DNA from: Liolophura sinensis
Taxonomy: Eukaryota > Mollusca > Polyplacophora > Chitonida > Chitonidae
Assembly (NCBI RefSeq): GCF_032854445.1
Contig: NC_088301.1
Location: 3,968,001-4,032,000 of the forward strand
Direction of reading: 5' to 3'
Length of the DNA: 64,000 nt
Below are positions 45,446-56,689 of this stretch, piece after piece; position 1 is the stretch's first letter; the number at the start of each line of letters is the position of its first letter. The notes beneath the pieces are model-generated. The model did not search any database. It saw only the letters and a list, made by a program, of their open reading frames with translations, and had not been told where the DNA came from. The translations under genes were made by a program, and so were the position numbers.

Positions 45446-47015
45446 ACGTCGTGATTTCCGTGAAACTTCCAAGAACGTTACCTGTTCTTTGGTCATGTAT
45501 AGAGGGCATTTATAAACACTAATTAAGAATCCGAATGAAAATAACAGATGGCAAAAGTCAATTCTCTCCCAGACCCGGCCGTTTTCAAAAATGAATACAA
45601 AGAAAACCCATTTCGAAAACACTAGCCTTTGGTGCATTTGCACTAAAAAGGGCATTTCCCCGTTTCATAATACGTAAAAATAACGCTGAGCCTATGACAG
45701 GTAGTGTGAGAGACGAAGTGTGAGGTGAAGCAGCGAAGGTAAACAAAGTATGTCAATACGTCCTCTGCTCACAAAAACTAGTTCAAGTGAGTCTACTGTA
45801 TGCAGGAGACAGACACCGATTGTATAGCAGTATCGTTGCATGCTCAACCTGCACTCAATGTTGTCAATGTCAAAGGCTTCCCGACCTGCTTAAAATAGTC
45901 AAGTCATCCTGACAAGGCGAAAAAAAAATTGGCGTTTTTTTTCCCCCTTTTGACATGAGAATGTTTGGGTACTTGGTATATTCTATCCGACGCAAATATA
46001 TTTCTTCAGGTGAAAACGTGGCGAAAATGACGGAAATACAATGCCATATTGCATCCGGCTTTGTAATACGATATTGGCCATTTGCCCAAACTTTACAAAA
46101 CCCACTTTAAGGAGTTAATCTAATTAGGTTGTCATGCATATTTCTTTGGCTAGTTAGGAGGGTTTGATATCTGTTCGCATTTACAAAAGCCGAATTTTTT
46201 TTCCTTCACTTGTAAACAAAAAGATCGTTGATGCCTACCAGTTCTTTGCTCTTATCTGGCATATGGAATCTACCACAGGATCCTCCGTGGTCGAGGGGAT
46301 GAACCAGCGTCAAAGACGTAAAACGCAAATCAAATAAATAATTCAGTCAATTGAATCTGCCATAACTTGTGCTTACCCGGAGCACTGTGGTTCCTTCCAC
46401 CCATAAAATTGAAAGCCACCGTACAAGTGCCTATATATACAGTACTCTATTATCTGTATATTATCTGTCTGTATGCAGTTTGTCTGTCGCTAAATCTTTG
46501 CACATTGTGACCATGTCTATAAACTATATGCATGCGTCTTTGTTTGTATGTTTGTATTAACAGTTTGCCTTTATCCATTCACAGTGTGTCTTTATATATA
46601 TGTACATTTAGTTTGAAGTAGGAGGTTTCTGTTTTCCAGGCATGCAGCCTGTCTGTATAATACATACAAGCCTTCAGGTATTAACGTACTTGACATTCCG
46701 TGGGTTGGGGAGGTGTAGGCCCTACTATATACGGGTGTTTCCCCGCCAGATTGCATTTACTACCGAAAGCAAGTATTATGCTTCATTCTAGGAAAACCTG
46801 ACTAAGCACGGAACTGAAAATGAGCAGGCCTACGTGACCAGATCCATGTACGTACGATGGTTTGGTGTGGTGCACACATAAGTACCAATAAACACTATGT
46901 AAAAAGTTTGAAGGAGAAAAAAAGGATGCTATTTAAACCAGTTGCTGGCATAATCTATGGCAGCCTGATAAGGCAATCCTCGGAACACCATGCATGTAAT
47001 AATGTCACCCGATGA
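45446..47015. other. No gene seen
   Basis: Non-coding by inspection, apart from a short decayed SINE tail at 46305-46345 (gacgtaaaacgcaaatcaaa). Confidence 0.45.
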
Positions 47016-47274
47016 TATCAGAAACTAGGAACAATGTTACAGTCGCACATAAAATGGCGATGTAAGTTTTGAGGGAGGATATTACAAAGCGAGGTTTTCA
47101 TGTGTAGCACAGGGACGGTACTCATGTGTTCTACATAAGATGTTATTAGTATCCCTGATGCACCCATTGTGCCCCGCCTCCCATTTCCATTGTCCCGTAC
47201 GATCCTCGATACATACGCGTTGATGGGAGCGATGGGGTATGTTGGGGCGATAGGGAGCATGGTGGTGCGTTGGG

Positions 47275-47708
47275 TTCTTAGTGGGGGCAATTGGAGTATG
47301 GTAGGGGCGACGGTGGGCATGGTGGGGGTGATTGGGCGATGTGGACATGGTGCAGGGATGTGGACATGGTGGAAGGATGAGGACACGGTGGAAGGATGAG
47401 GACATGGTGGAGGGATGTGGGCATGGTGGAGGGATATGGGCATGGGGAGGGATGTGGGCATTGTGGGAGCGATGTGGACATGGTGGAGGGATGTGGACAT
47501 GGTGGAGGGATTTGAGCATACGGTGGCGGGATGTGGGAATGGTGGAGGGATGTGGGCATGAGGAGGGATGTGGGCATGGTGGGAGGAATGTGGACATGGT
47601 GGAGGGATGTGGACATGGTGGAGGGATGTGGACATGGTGGGAGGGATGTGGACATGGTGGGAGCGATGTGGGCATGGTGGGAGCGATGTGGACATGGTGA
47701 AGGGATGA
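47275..47708. repeat. 19-20-bp minisatellite (about 21 copies)
   Basis: Unit atgtggacatggtggaggg, open in all minus-strand frames; this explains several Pro/His-rich ORFs of 160-225 codons here. Confidence 0.95.
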
Positions 47709-47760
47709 GGGATTTGGGGTCAGTGGTTTCCTTTAAATCCAGCGAAGGATATATTTTTTT
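47709..47760 (-). pseudogene. Short reverse-transcriptase fragment
   Basis: The minus strand encodes KKIYPSLDLKETTDPKS, matching KEIYPLSLDLKETTGSPD of the retroelement at 51354. Only about 50 bp remain; it abuts the minisatellite directly. Confidence 0.5.
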
Positions 47761-48167
47761 CACAGTCTTTGGATGGATGGATTGTTTAAAGCTAGCAGAT
47801 CATCAAAAGCTGACCCATATTTAAGAACTATGAAATCTACCCAAAACTTTTTAAGGGCAAAACATAATTCACAACATGCATAGCCCTTTATCAGCATATT
47901 TGTACACAAAGAAATAGGAAGAGGGAACTGTTCCGTAATACTTTTGAGATGGATATGAGAATAACCCCTTGTGGCAGTAATTATTGCTAAGCAGAAAGCA
48001 TCTTCGACGAATAGCTACCAAGGTGGCTATAACATGTGGAAAAGGTGGTCGTCATGTTCCCATTGACGTAATACAAGATTATAGTAACTCCGAAAAAAGT
48101 GTTTAGTTGTGTTACTGGTGAAGACATTTGTTGTCTTTTCCTTTCATTACCAGGGCGAGACAGGTCA

Positions 48168-48397
48168 TCTGTGATCTGGTGGTTAGAGTGCTAGCGCCCC
48201 AGAATGACCCAAAAACTTCTCACCAATGCGATCGCTGTGAGCTCACCCAGCTTTGCTGGCTTCGTCTTCAGCAACCTGCGGATGGTCGTGGATTTCCCCC
48301 TGGCATAGCGGGATTTCCTCCCTTCATAATGCTTGCTACCGTGGTATAAGTGAAATATTCTTGAGTAAGGTGTAAAACACCAATCAAATAAATAACC
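48168..48397 (+). repeat. Family A SINE, diverged full-length
   Basis: ggtggttagagtgctagcgc (head), ctcaccaatgcgatcgctgt, gcaacctgcggatggtcgtg and gtgaaatattcttgagtaag, gtgtaaaacaccaatcaaat. Confidence 0.85.
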
Positions 48398-48789
48398 AAA
48401 CCTAGGAGCGTCACAGAAATTAAGCCTGGGTCCAGTTTCCTTCTCCGACAGATAATTTTCAAGATTCCACTTTCGACAAATTTGAGCAATTGTGCATGGC
48501 TACAAGTGAAACGTCATTTTAAAATAAATTTTAAATTGTCAATACAGATTTCTCATATCTCAATTAATTTATTTTGAAAAACTTAATGCGTTGGATATTG
48601 TCTGCATTATTTGGGGTTTCAGAATATCACAATACAACAAGCACTGTACTTTACTGTACTTTAATTATCCTTTATTTTCGGATAAACCAGGATCCTGCTG
48701 TGAAGACAACCAGCCTTTTGAGTCATTCTAAACCAGTGACGTCTAGCACTTTTTTTTACCTAATTCTGCTTAAGCCACGGGGCTATCTT

Positions 48790-49700
48790 GTTTTACTCTC
48801 TATGCTATACGTCTATCACACTGTCGTCGCTGCTCTTGTTTTACTCTCTATGCTGTCCGTGTATCACACTGTCGTCGCTGCTCTTGTTTAACTCTCTATT
48901 CTGTACGTCTGTCACACTGTCGTCGCTGCTCTTGTTTTACTCTCTATACTGTACGTGTATCACACTGTCGTCGCTGCTCTTGTTTCACTCTCTATTCTGT
49001 ACGTCTGTCACACTGTCGTCGCTGCTCTTGTTTTACTCTCTATACTGTACGTGTATCACACTGTCGTCGCTGCTCTTGTTTCACTCTCTATGCTGCACGT
49101 CTATCACACTGTCGTCGCTGCTCTTGTTTTACTCTCTATACAGTACGTGTATCACACTGTCGTCACTGCTCTAGTTTTACTCTCTATGCTGAACGTCTGT
49201 CACACTGTCGTCGTTGCTTTAGTTTTACTCTCTATACTGTACGTGTATCACACTGTCTTCACTGCTCTTGTTTTACTCTCTATGCTGTACGTCTGTCACA
49301 CTGTCGTCACTGCTCTGGTTTTACTCTCTATGCTGTACGTGTATCACACTGTCTTCACTGCTCTTGTTTTACTCTCTATGCTGTACGTCTATCACACTGT
49401 CGTCGCTGCTCTTTTTTCACTCTCTATGCTGCACGTCTATCACACTGTCGTCGCTGCTCTTGTTTTACTCTCTATACTGTACTTGTATCACACTGTCGTC
49501 ATTGCTCCAGTTTTACTCTCTATGCTGAACGTCTGTCACACTGTCGTCGCTGCTCTAGTTTTACTCTCTATACTGTACGTCTATCACACTGTCGTCACTG
49601 CCGTAGTTTTACTCTCTATACTGTACGTCTGTCACACTGTCGTCGCTGCTCTTGTTTTACTCTCTATACTGTACGTGTATCACACTGTCGTCACTGTCGT
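48790..49700. repeat. 48-bp minisatellite (about 19 copies), open reading frame
   Basis: Unit ttttactctctatgctgtac, gtctatcacactgtcgtcgc, tgctcttg. Since 48 is three times 16, it keeps a frame: plus-strand frames run up to 282 codons with the repeat ALVLLSMLYVYHTVVA. An early copy holds an in-frame TAA (48886-48888). No promoter, splice site or non-repeat domain supports a gene. Confidence 0.96.
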
Positions 49701-49804
49701 TTTCTTAAAAATTGAACTTTGTCGAGTGGTAAAATGTCCAAACAAACGTCACCAAATAGAATGTGACAAAACAATTCCATCCAGATACAAACACTTCATG
49801 TAAG

Positions 49805-50690
49805 CTTACACGAAAATATAGAAATTACTTTAAATTTAATTGAGGATATATGACTCACTCAGTCTCACCTGCCCTGTGCTTACAAGCTATTAAAGGTAGT
49901 TCTGTCAGTTGGAAAAAATCGGGAAAGAAAATGGTTGGTGTTTGCAAACAGCCTTCGTCATCGCAAACGCTCAAAACGTATTGCAGCTCAGTTCGACCTT
50001 AAGCGTCATATTTGTTTTTTTAGCTGTGCCGTTACATGACATTGAGCTTGCTATTTGATTTTCTTCCCGAATGTGGTTCCAAAAAAAAAAATTAGTGTTT
50101 TCATGTCACTGTAACCGAAACCTCATTGTCACAGAAATAACTAGCTACATAACACAGAAACGATGAACATTTCACTAATGGATACAGTCAAATACAACTG
50201 TTGGAGAACACAGACTAGGACAAATCGCAAGGAAATTAAAACAGGAACAGGAGAAAAGTTATTTTTTATTTCAACATACACAGGATCTAGAGTCACGAAT
50301 TAGATCACGTGTCACGCGACGACAGCTAAAGTCAACACGAGGGCTGTATTCAGGCATTTCGCAATGTTGTTACAACTAATTGCCTAATCTCATACTTAAT
50401 ACAAGTGCCCACTGTCTATATGGAACAACTGTGATGTGATGCTGCGTACTGTCAGTTTCACCTTGAGATGTCAAGGATACAGAAACCAGGATGTGATAGA
50501 ACCGGTACATGAAGATGGTTATAAAGTATAAATAGCTATATAGCTTTTTTCCCGAGATTCGCAACATCCTTTTACAATAGCGTTATTGATTCAGAAAATG
50601 TGCAATGTACAAGAAACCATTTTACTTTTGTGAGCCATATGATCAGATGGCCTTTAAAATCCGTGAAAGCATTCTGATAAAAATGGTGAA
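49805..50690. other. No gene seen
   Basis: Non-coding by inspection between two tandem arrays. Confidence 0.5.
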
Positions 50691-50699
50691 CAAGGCACG

Positions 50700-51210
50700 G
50701 TAAGTGAATAGTCCGATCATGCAGTCCTATTATTTGTCTTATCATACAGTTTTATGATTAAGCCTCTCATACAGTCCTATTATTTAGCCTATCATACAGT
50801 CCTATGATTTGGCCTCTCTTACAGTCCTATGATTTGTCCTATCATACAGTCCTGTGATTTGGTCTATCATACAATCCTATGATTTGTCCTATCATACAGT
50901 CCTGCGATTAGGCCTATTATACAGTCCTATGATTAGGCTTATCATACAGTCCTGTGATTTGGCCTATCATACAATCAGATGATTAGGCCTCTCATACAGT
51001 CCTATGAATTGTCTTATCATACAATACTATGGCTTAGCCTATCATACAGTCCTATGATTTGGCCTCTGGTACAGTCTTATGATTTGTCCTATCATACAAT
51101 CCTGTGATTTGACCTATCATACAGTCATATAATTTGGCCTATCATACAGTCCCATGATTTGGCCTAACATACGGTCCTGTGATTAGGCCTATCATAAATT
51201 CCTATGATCT
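50700..51210. repeat. 25-bp minisatellite, left part
   Basis: About 20 copies of cctatgatttggcctatcat, acagt with frequent variants. The same unit resumes at 52435 after the retroelement. Confidence 0.95.
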
Positions 51211-51211
51211 T

Positions 51212-52432
51212 AAAGCTCGATCCTTTTCATTTACCAAGCGGTAGATTTATGATCTACTGGCGTAAAACAACCCCCATATTGCTGAAGCGGTGAAGGAAAT
51301 AACCCCCATATTGCTGAAGCGGTGAAGGAAATAACCCCCATATTGCTGAAGCGGTGAAGGAAATCTATCCACTTTCATTGGATTTAAAGGAGACAACAGG
51401 TAGTCCTGATGGTATATCTTATTTGGATCTATATTTGTACAAAGACGAACAAGTTCTCCTTTCACCCCGCCGTTACGACAAAAGGGATAATTTCAATTTT
51501 GATATTGTAAATTATCCTTATTTGGATAGCAATATACCAAAGGGTCCTGCATATGGCGTATACATATCTCGCCTTGTAGCATTAGTCAGATCTTGCTTAA
51601 ATTGTGATGACTTTAATCTGCGTCACAAGTTAAAGAAACTAGTTCGTCAGGGATACTCCATCAAACGCCTTCATTCTAAGCTTCTCAAATTTAACAATGA
51701 GTATAACACTCTCGTTGGGAGGTATGGACAGAGCGTTCAGAATCACTGGCGATCTGCATTGTGATCAATCACATAGACGGCGCTGTTATTCTTATATACA
51801 TATTTATCGCGTACATGGTATTTTACAACATAGATGGCGCTTGTTCCCAAGTGTAACCGTCTATCTTGTAGACAGCTTTTATACAGACCAGCATGTCATG
51901 TGTAACATCATAGATAGTGCCTCTTGTAGTATGAGATCCTTACATATTAACGTTAAAGGCGTAATCGTCCGTTACTTTTTAATCACAAACTGTTCGGTTA
52001 AGGTCTGTAACGCTCGTCATTTTCGAACTGTATCTAATACCGCTTAGCCTGGGGCTAGGCGCTATAAAGGCAGCCATGCTCATTACATCAGCATGATGCC
52101 TTTATGAACAGTTGCAATTAAAACGCGACTGAGATACCTTGTTTAATTGTTTTTTGACCTGGAACTCATTCATGGCCTACGAATTTGAACTTTGATATGG
52201 AATTCATGCCTGGAATATCCACTGTCTGCCCGGCATCATTGAAAACTGAAGACCACTTCTCTCTTGTGTGTTACCGACTTTATTTCCTATTTGCATAATT
52301 TCTTACATACCTTTGCCTTTGGGAGCTAGTGTTAAACGTTGTTTTTGGAAATGGATCTTGTGATTTTCGACTTGGAACGCCCTTTACGGACTACGAATGG
52401 TATACGAATGTCAGATATGACATGACGCTTAT
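51212..52432 (+). mobile_element. 5'-truncated retroelement with reverse-transcriptase tail
   Basis: Unique sequence about 1.2 kb long splits a 25-bp minisatellite. It contains three 32-bp copies (ccccatattgctgaagcggt and so on, 51271-51363) leading into the reverse-transcriptase tail ORF, then about 670 bp of 3' region. No poly-A or clear target duplication is seen; the edges are set by where the minisatellite stops and restarts. Confidence 0.65.
51354..51764 (+). pseudogene. Reverse transcriptase C-terminal fragment
   Basis: 135 codons with no upstream ATG in frame. It encodes the segment that follows the YxDD palm in a family of animal retroelement reverse transcriptases: EIYPLSLDLKETT, SYLDLYLYKD, YDKRDNFNFDIVNYPYLDSN, GPAYGVYISRL and a C-terminal helix with FNNEYNTLVGRYGQ. 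The fingers and palm catalytic motifs are absent. The layout (LDL..TT..SYLDL, then T/L.YDKRD) recalls the Penelope-like arrangement, but I cannot assign the class. It is a dead 5'-truncated copy. Confidence 0.75.
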
Positions 52433-53045
52433 ATCTCATACAGTCCTATGATTTGGCCTCTTATACAGTCATATGATTTGTCCTATCATACAATTCTATG
52501 ATTAGGTCTCTCATACAGTCCTATTATTTGTCTTATCATACAAACCTATGAGCTTTGATTCAATTTATAATGTTTTGGCCTATCATGCAGCCTAACGATT
52601 TGGCCTGTCATTCAGCCTGATGGTTTGGCCTCTCATACAGTCCTATGATTTGGCCTATAATGCAGTCTTTTGATTTGGCATATCATACAGTCCCATGATT
52701 TGGCCTATCACACAGTCCTATGATTTGGCCTATAACAATAAAACGGCCACTGCGGCCTATCCATTCTGTGACATAGGTTAATGATTTGGCATATCATACA
52801 GTCCCATGATTTCGCCTATCACACAGCCCTCTGATTTGACCTGTAACACAGCTGTAATGATTTGACTTATGATTCACTTTATAATGTTTTGGTCTGTCAT
52901 GCAGCCTGACGATTTGGCCTGTCATTCAGCCTGATCGTTTGGCCTACCGTACAGTCTAATGATTTGTCAAAACATTCAGCCTGATGACTTGGCATATCAT
53001 TCAGCCTAATGAGATGGCCTATTTTCGCAGCCTTATGACTTTATA
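52433..53045. repeat. 25-bp minisatellite, right part
   Basis: Continuation of the array at 50700-51210, more diverged, with longer units such as catgcagcctgacgatttgg, cctgtcattcagcctgatgg. Confidence 0.9.
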
Positions 53046-53127
53046 AACTGACTGGTCGACTGACTGTCTAATTGTTCAACTGACTGACATACTCGTCATC
53101 CGTGAGTAACTAACTAGTCATCTGACT

Positions 53128-53285
53128 AATTCATTTATTTATTTGTTTAATTGTTGCTCAACGCCATCTTAAGACCTTTTGACTTGTACGATGGCTGTTT
53201 TCATTTTTATGGGCGGAGGAAACCACTTCCTGGGTTAAACCATCGACCTTGGCAGGTTACTCACGAGCTTTCACACATGTAACGC
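53128..53285 (-). repeat. SINE-like element with a variant tail
   Basis: Contains atttatttatttgtttaatt, gttgctcaacgccatcttaa, gacttgtacgatggctg and gggcggaggaaaccacttcc; related in layout to family A but with a different tail. Confidence 0.6.
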
Positions 53286-53995
53286 ACATTGCACATCTTA
53301 TGGGTAAAAGATTGACTGAAAAACGTACGACGTGGAAGACAATTTGTATTGACTGAATCTTGGGCATCACAAACTGCACATTTGTAAGCGCCGGAGACAG
53401 TTTATTGTCACCAAGGCCCTACAAGCAGCGACACCTGGGGAAGCTACAAATTCCTTGTTTAAGGTTGAGTTTGAAGCCGCTCTTCGCGTGTACTAGCTTG
53501 TACAAGTGCCGTGAACAACTCTTGACAACTGAACGCAGTGACTAATATGACAGAGTTACCTCCCCCTGTTAGCGCCTGATAATAGTCAGGTACTGACTCC
53601 GTATTATCGTAATGCACTGGCTACTTCCCTTGACGGAAGGTATCACAGCAATTATCCAATGCTCTTAGCATTTGGAATTACCAGTATGATGGAATTTAAT
53701 CAACCACAATGATTACCTGTAACTAGTCCACCTGTATAATTTCTTGTAAGGTTAGCTACGGTACTTTTGAATCATTGCAATTTGCTGGTGCTTTGAGAAA
53801 CTGACAAAGTAAACTATAATATTTCCCGTAATACTGAAGTAAAGGACAGACACCTGCCGTCAAATGAGATATATCCTTGTAAAGAGAAGTAATCTAGGCA
53901 TTACGAAAATACGGCACCGTTCAAGTCAACCAGTCTTCACTATGAAGAGTTCATTCCAGATATTGCACTGTGTCACTGTCCACGGTTTCTTACAC
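53286..53995. other. No gene seen
   Basis: Non-coding by inspection. Confidence 0.5.
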
Positions 53996-53997
53996 TG

Positions 53998-54790
53998 GCG
54001 GCTGTGACGTGGCGGGTAGAGCCCCTGTCTTGTAAATGGTACATCCGAGGTTCAATCCCTAATCGAATAACACCTGAAACTTTATCATCGGTAATCTGGG
54101 AACAATCTCACTTGGCACACACTAAAATGGAGCAAGTAGTGGTCGGCTCCGGTGTCAGTATAATGTGACTGGGTGGAATGTTGTTTAAATGTGTTGGCTT
54201 TACGTTCTGCCTGCTACAGGGAGACAGCGTCGTAACGGTGGTAAAAATGTTGGCTTTACGTTCTGCCTGCTACAGGGAGACAACGTTGTAACGGCCGTAA
54301 AAATGTTGGCTTTACGTTCTGCCTGCTACAGGGAGACAACGTTGTAACGGCCGTAAAAATGTTGGCTTTACGTTCTGCCTGCTACTGGGAGACAACGTTG
54401 TAACGGCCGTAAAAATGTTGGCTTAACGTTCTGCCTGCTACTGGGAGACAGCGTCGTAACGGTGGTAAAAATGTTGGCTTAACGTTCTGCCTGCTACAGG
54501 GAGACAGCGTCGTAACGGTGGTAAAAATGTTGGCTTTACGTTCTGCCTGCTACAGGGAGACAACGTTGTAACGGCCGTAAAAATGTTGGCTTAACGTTCT
54601 GCCTGCTACTGGGAGACAGTGTCGTAACGGTGGTAAAAATGTTGGCTTTACGTTCTGAATGCTACAGGGAGACAACGTTGTAACAGCCGTAAAAATGTTG
54701 GCTTAACGTTCTGCCTGCTACTGGGAGACAGCGTCGTAAAGGTGGTAAAAATGTTGAAAGCGACGTTAAAGAAGAAATCATAAAAAATGA
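53998..54790 (+). repeat. tRNA-derived SINE with internally expanded 56-bp array
   Basis: Head gcggctgtgacgtggcgggt, agagcccc (A box) and tccgaggttcaatccct (B box), then body text shared with family B (ggtgtcagtataatgtgact, gggtgg). From 54193 to 54755 a 56-bp segment (gttggctttacgttctgcct, gctacagggagacaacgttg, taacggccgtaaaaat) is repeated ten times. It then ends with the SINE tail gttgaaagcgacgttaaaga. Two unit variants (cgttgtaacggccg and cgtcgtaacggtgg) alternate. Confidence 0.85.
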
Positions 54791-56075
54791 TGCCAAAATC
54801 AGATGACAGAGCTTGAAAACTTATTCGTGTATATGGTCTTAGATACTTTTTTTAGGAGGAAAAGGCATTTGTGAATATTTTTGTATGGTGGGTATTTGGG
54901 ACCACCTCTTGGTATATATCGTTTTTACATAATAATGTTCGCAAGAACGATGTGACGCATGCCTAATGAATTTATTTGAATGTATATTTGTTGTTTATAT
55001 CCAAACACTTGCATTTTATACGAATTATTGTTAGCTGAAAAGACCAAATTCTAGTGGAAATATGTTCTTTATTGGACATGTGTCACATTCTCATTTAAAA
55101 CATTATTACGCCAATACAATATATATCAAGAAGTGGTCCCAAATACCCACCGTACCAAAATATTTCCAAGTGTCTTTTTCTGTTGAAAGAAAAATTGTAA
55201 AAGTATTGAAGACCACACTGACAGTTTTCTTTCCGCACTCTTTCATCTGAACTTAATGTAATATTTATGCCTTCTCCAACTTTTAACATACAATCAAACC
55301 AACACTGTATTTTACGGATTATCACTGTACTATGACTTCTAACTGCATCCGGTTGCATGATCTGAATTTCCATGTCTCCGATTTCATCTTCCCAAATCAG
55401 TAAATACATCAATAAATGAAACAATGAGTCAACCAGCTATCACGTGGGAGCTGGATAGGTAAGCTTGACATAACAGAACAACGGTTTGTTGTCTCATGCA
55501 GTGAAGTATAGCTGGAGTCACAGAGCCGGTTATGTTTCCAAGCCTCTGGAAAATATTGTGATAGATTCTGTTATAAAGCCATGCTTGGTGTTTTCGTTCG
55601 TAAACCTAATAGGGAATTCAAATGTATAATGACTTATAATTGTATGTGTATTTGAATGTTTGATTCAAGTCTTAGGATGCTTCCACGCAGGGACCGATTT
55701 CACAAAGCATTTTCTGACCTTAAAATATAACTCAGAATTGGTAGCAAGGCTGCCAAAGAGCTTGCCTCTTTGACATACATGAATGCAAAACCTCAGCTCA
55801 ATGCACAAAGAACTGAAATCGTGAACTGATAATTTACAGTGATTAATATGCACACTGAGCACCAGCGATGGAACATTCCCCTAGCGTCATTGTGCTTTGT
55901 AAGCATTGAAAAACTTCAGGTCAGTACATACATTTTAAGACACCAATCCTAACACTTTTTAATAAATACTAATTAATAAATAGCTACATTACCTATTTAT
56001 CGTATGTTTACTTTTATTTCTATGTGTTACACTTCTGCACCTCAGCAGACGTCTGTGCATGTAAGTTATTGTAAT
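54791..56075. other. No gene seen
   Basis: Contains a 109-codon minus-strand ORF (55095-55424) with no recognisable domain; otherwise non-coding by inspection. Confidence 0.45.
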
Positions 56076-56309
56076 GTATCTGGTACCTTTGTTGGAATGG
56101 CGTTACCATGGGGACATGCCACAATATGTCTGTGTGTGCCAAGGTAACTCAGCTGTTCGAACCTGTGGCACTCCGATAAGTTGAGAGAACACATTTGGTT
56201 TAACAGCAGGTGTCGCCAAACTTCACCGGCAGCATGAAAGCTGTGCGGCAGCGGAAAACACCATCGTTAAGTCGGATGTGTTAAAATGTGTAACGCTACC
56301 TGAGTAGAC

Positions 56310-56680
56310 TGGGGTGGTCGAAAACGTATATAAGCTTCGACTCAGGCCAGCTGGTTACTTAAGAACAGCGCTGAACTGAAAGAATTATACATTCCACTAA
56401 TTCGACCATTCCCATATTTGTTCATATAAGTCAATGTGTACCTATTTAATATGACTGTTATAAATGTATATGTATAGCAAATGAACACATTATTGTAAAT
56501 ATATTTTTGTTGGAACTGATTCACGTACCGAACTGTATTTTATGTAATTCTAAATGCACTTTTAAGAAATTGTATAGTGGTAAAGATTGAGCGTTTTTCA
56601 TTGACTTAAGAACAGCGCTCCACTGAAAAATTATACGTTTCACTAATTCGACCATTCCCATGTTTGCTCAGATATGTGTG
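56310..56680 (+). repeat. Direct repeat of about 65 bp beside a TATA-like motif
   Basis: acttaagaacagcgctgaac, tgaaagaattatac, cactaattcgaccattccca at 56356-56423 recurs with changes at 56604-56668. Just upstream of the first copy lies GTATATAAGC (about 56324-56333), placed like a promoter TATA box. It could be a solo LTR or a decayed retroelement end; ends and target duplication are not identified. Confidence 0.4.
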
Positions 56681-56689
56681 TGTGCTACA

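Noticed and set aside
47018-47763. Pro/His-rich ORFs of 161-225 codons
   Set aside because: Overlapping frames of a 19-20-bp minisatellite; no start context, splice sites or domain.
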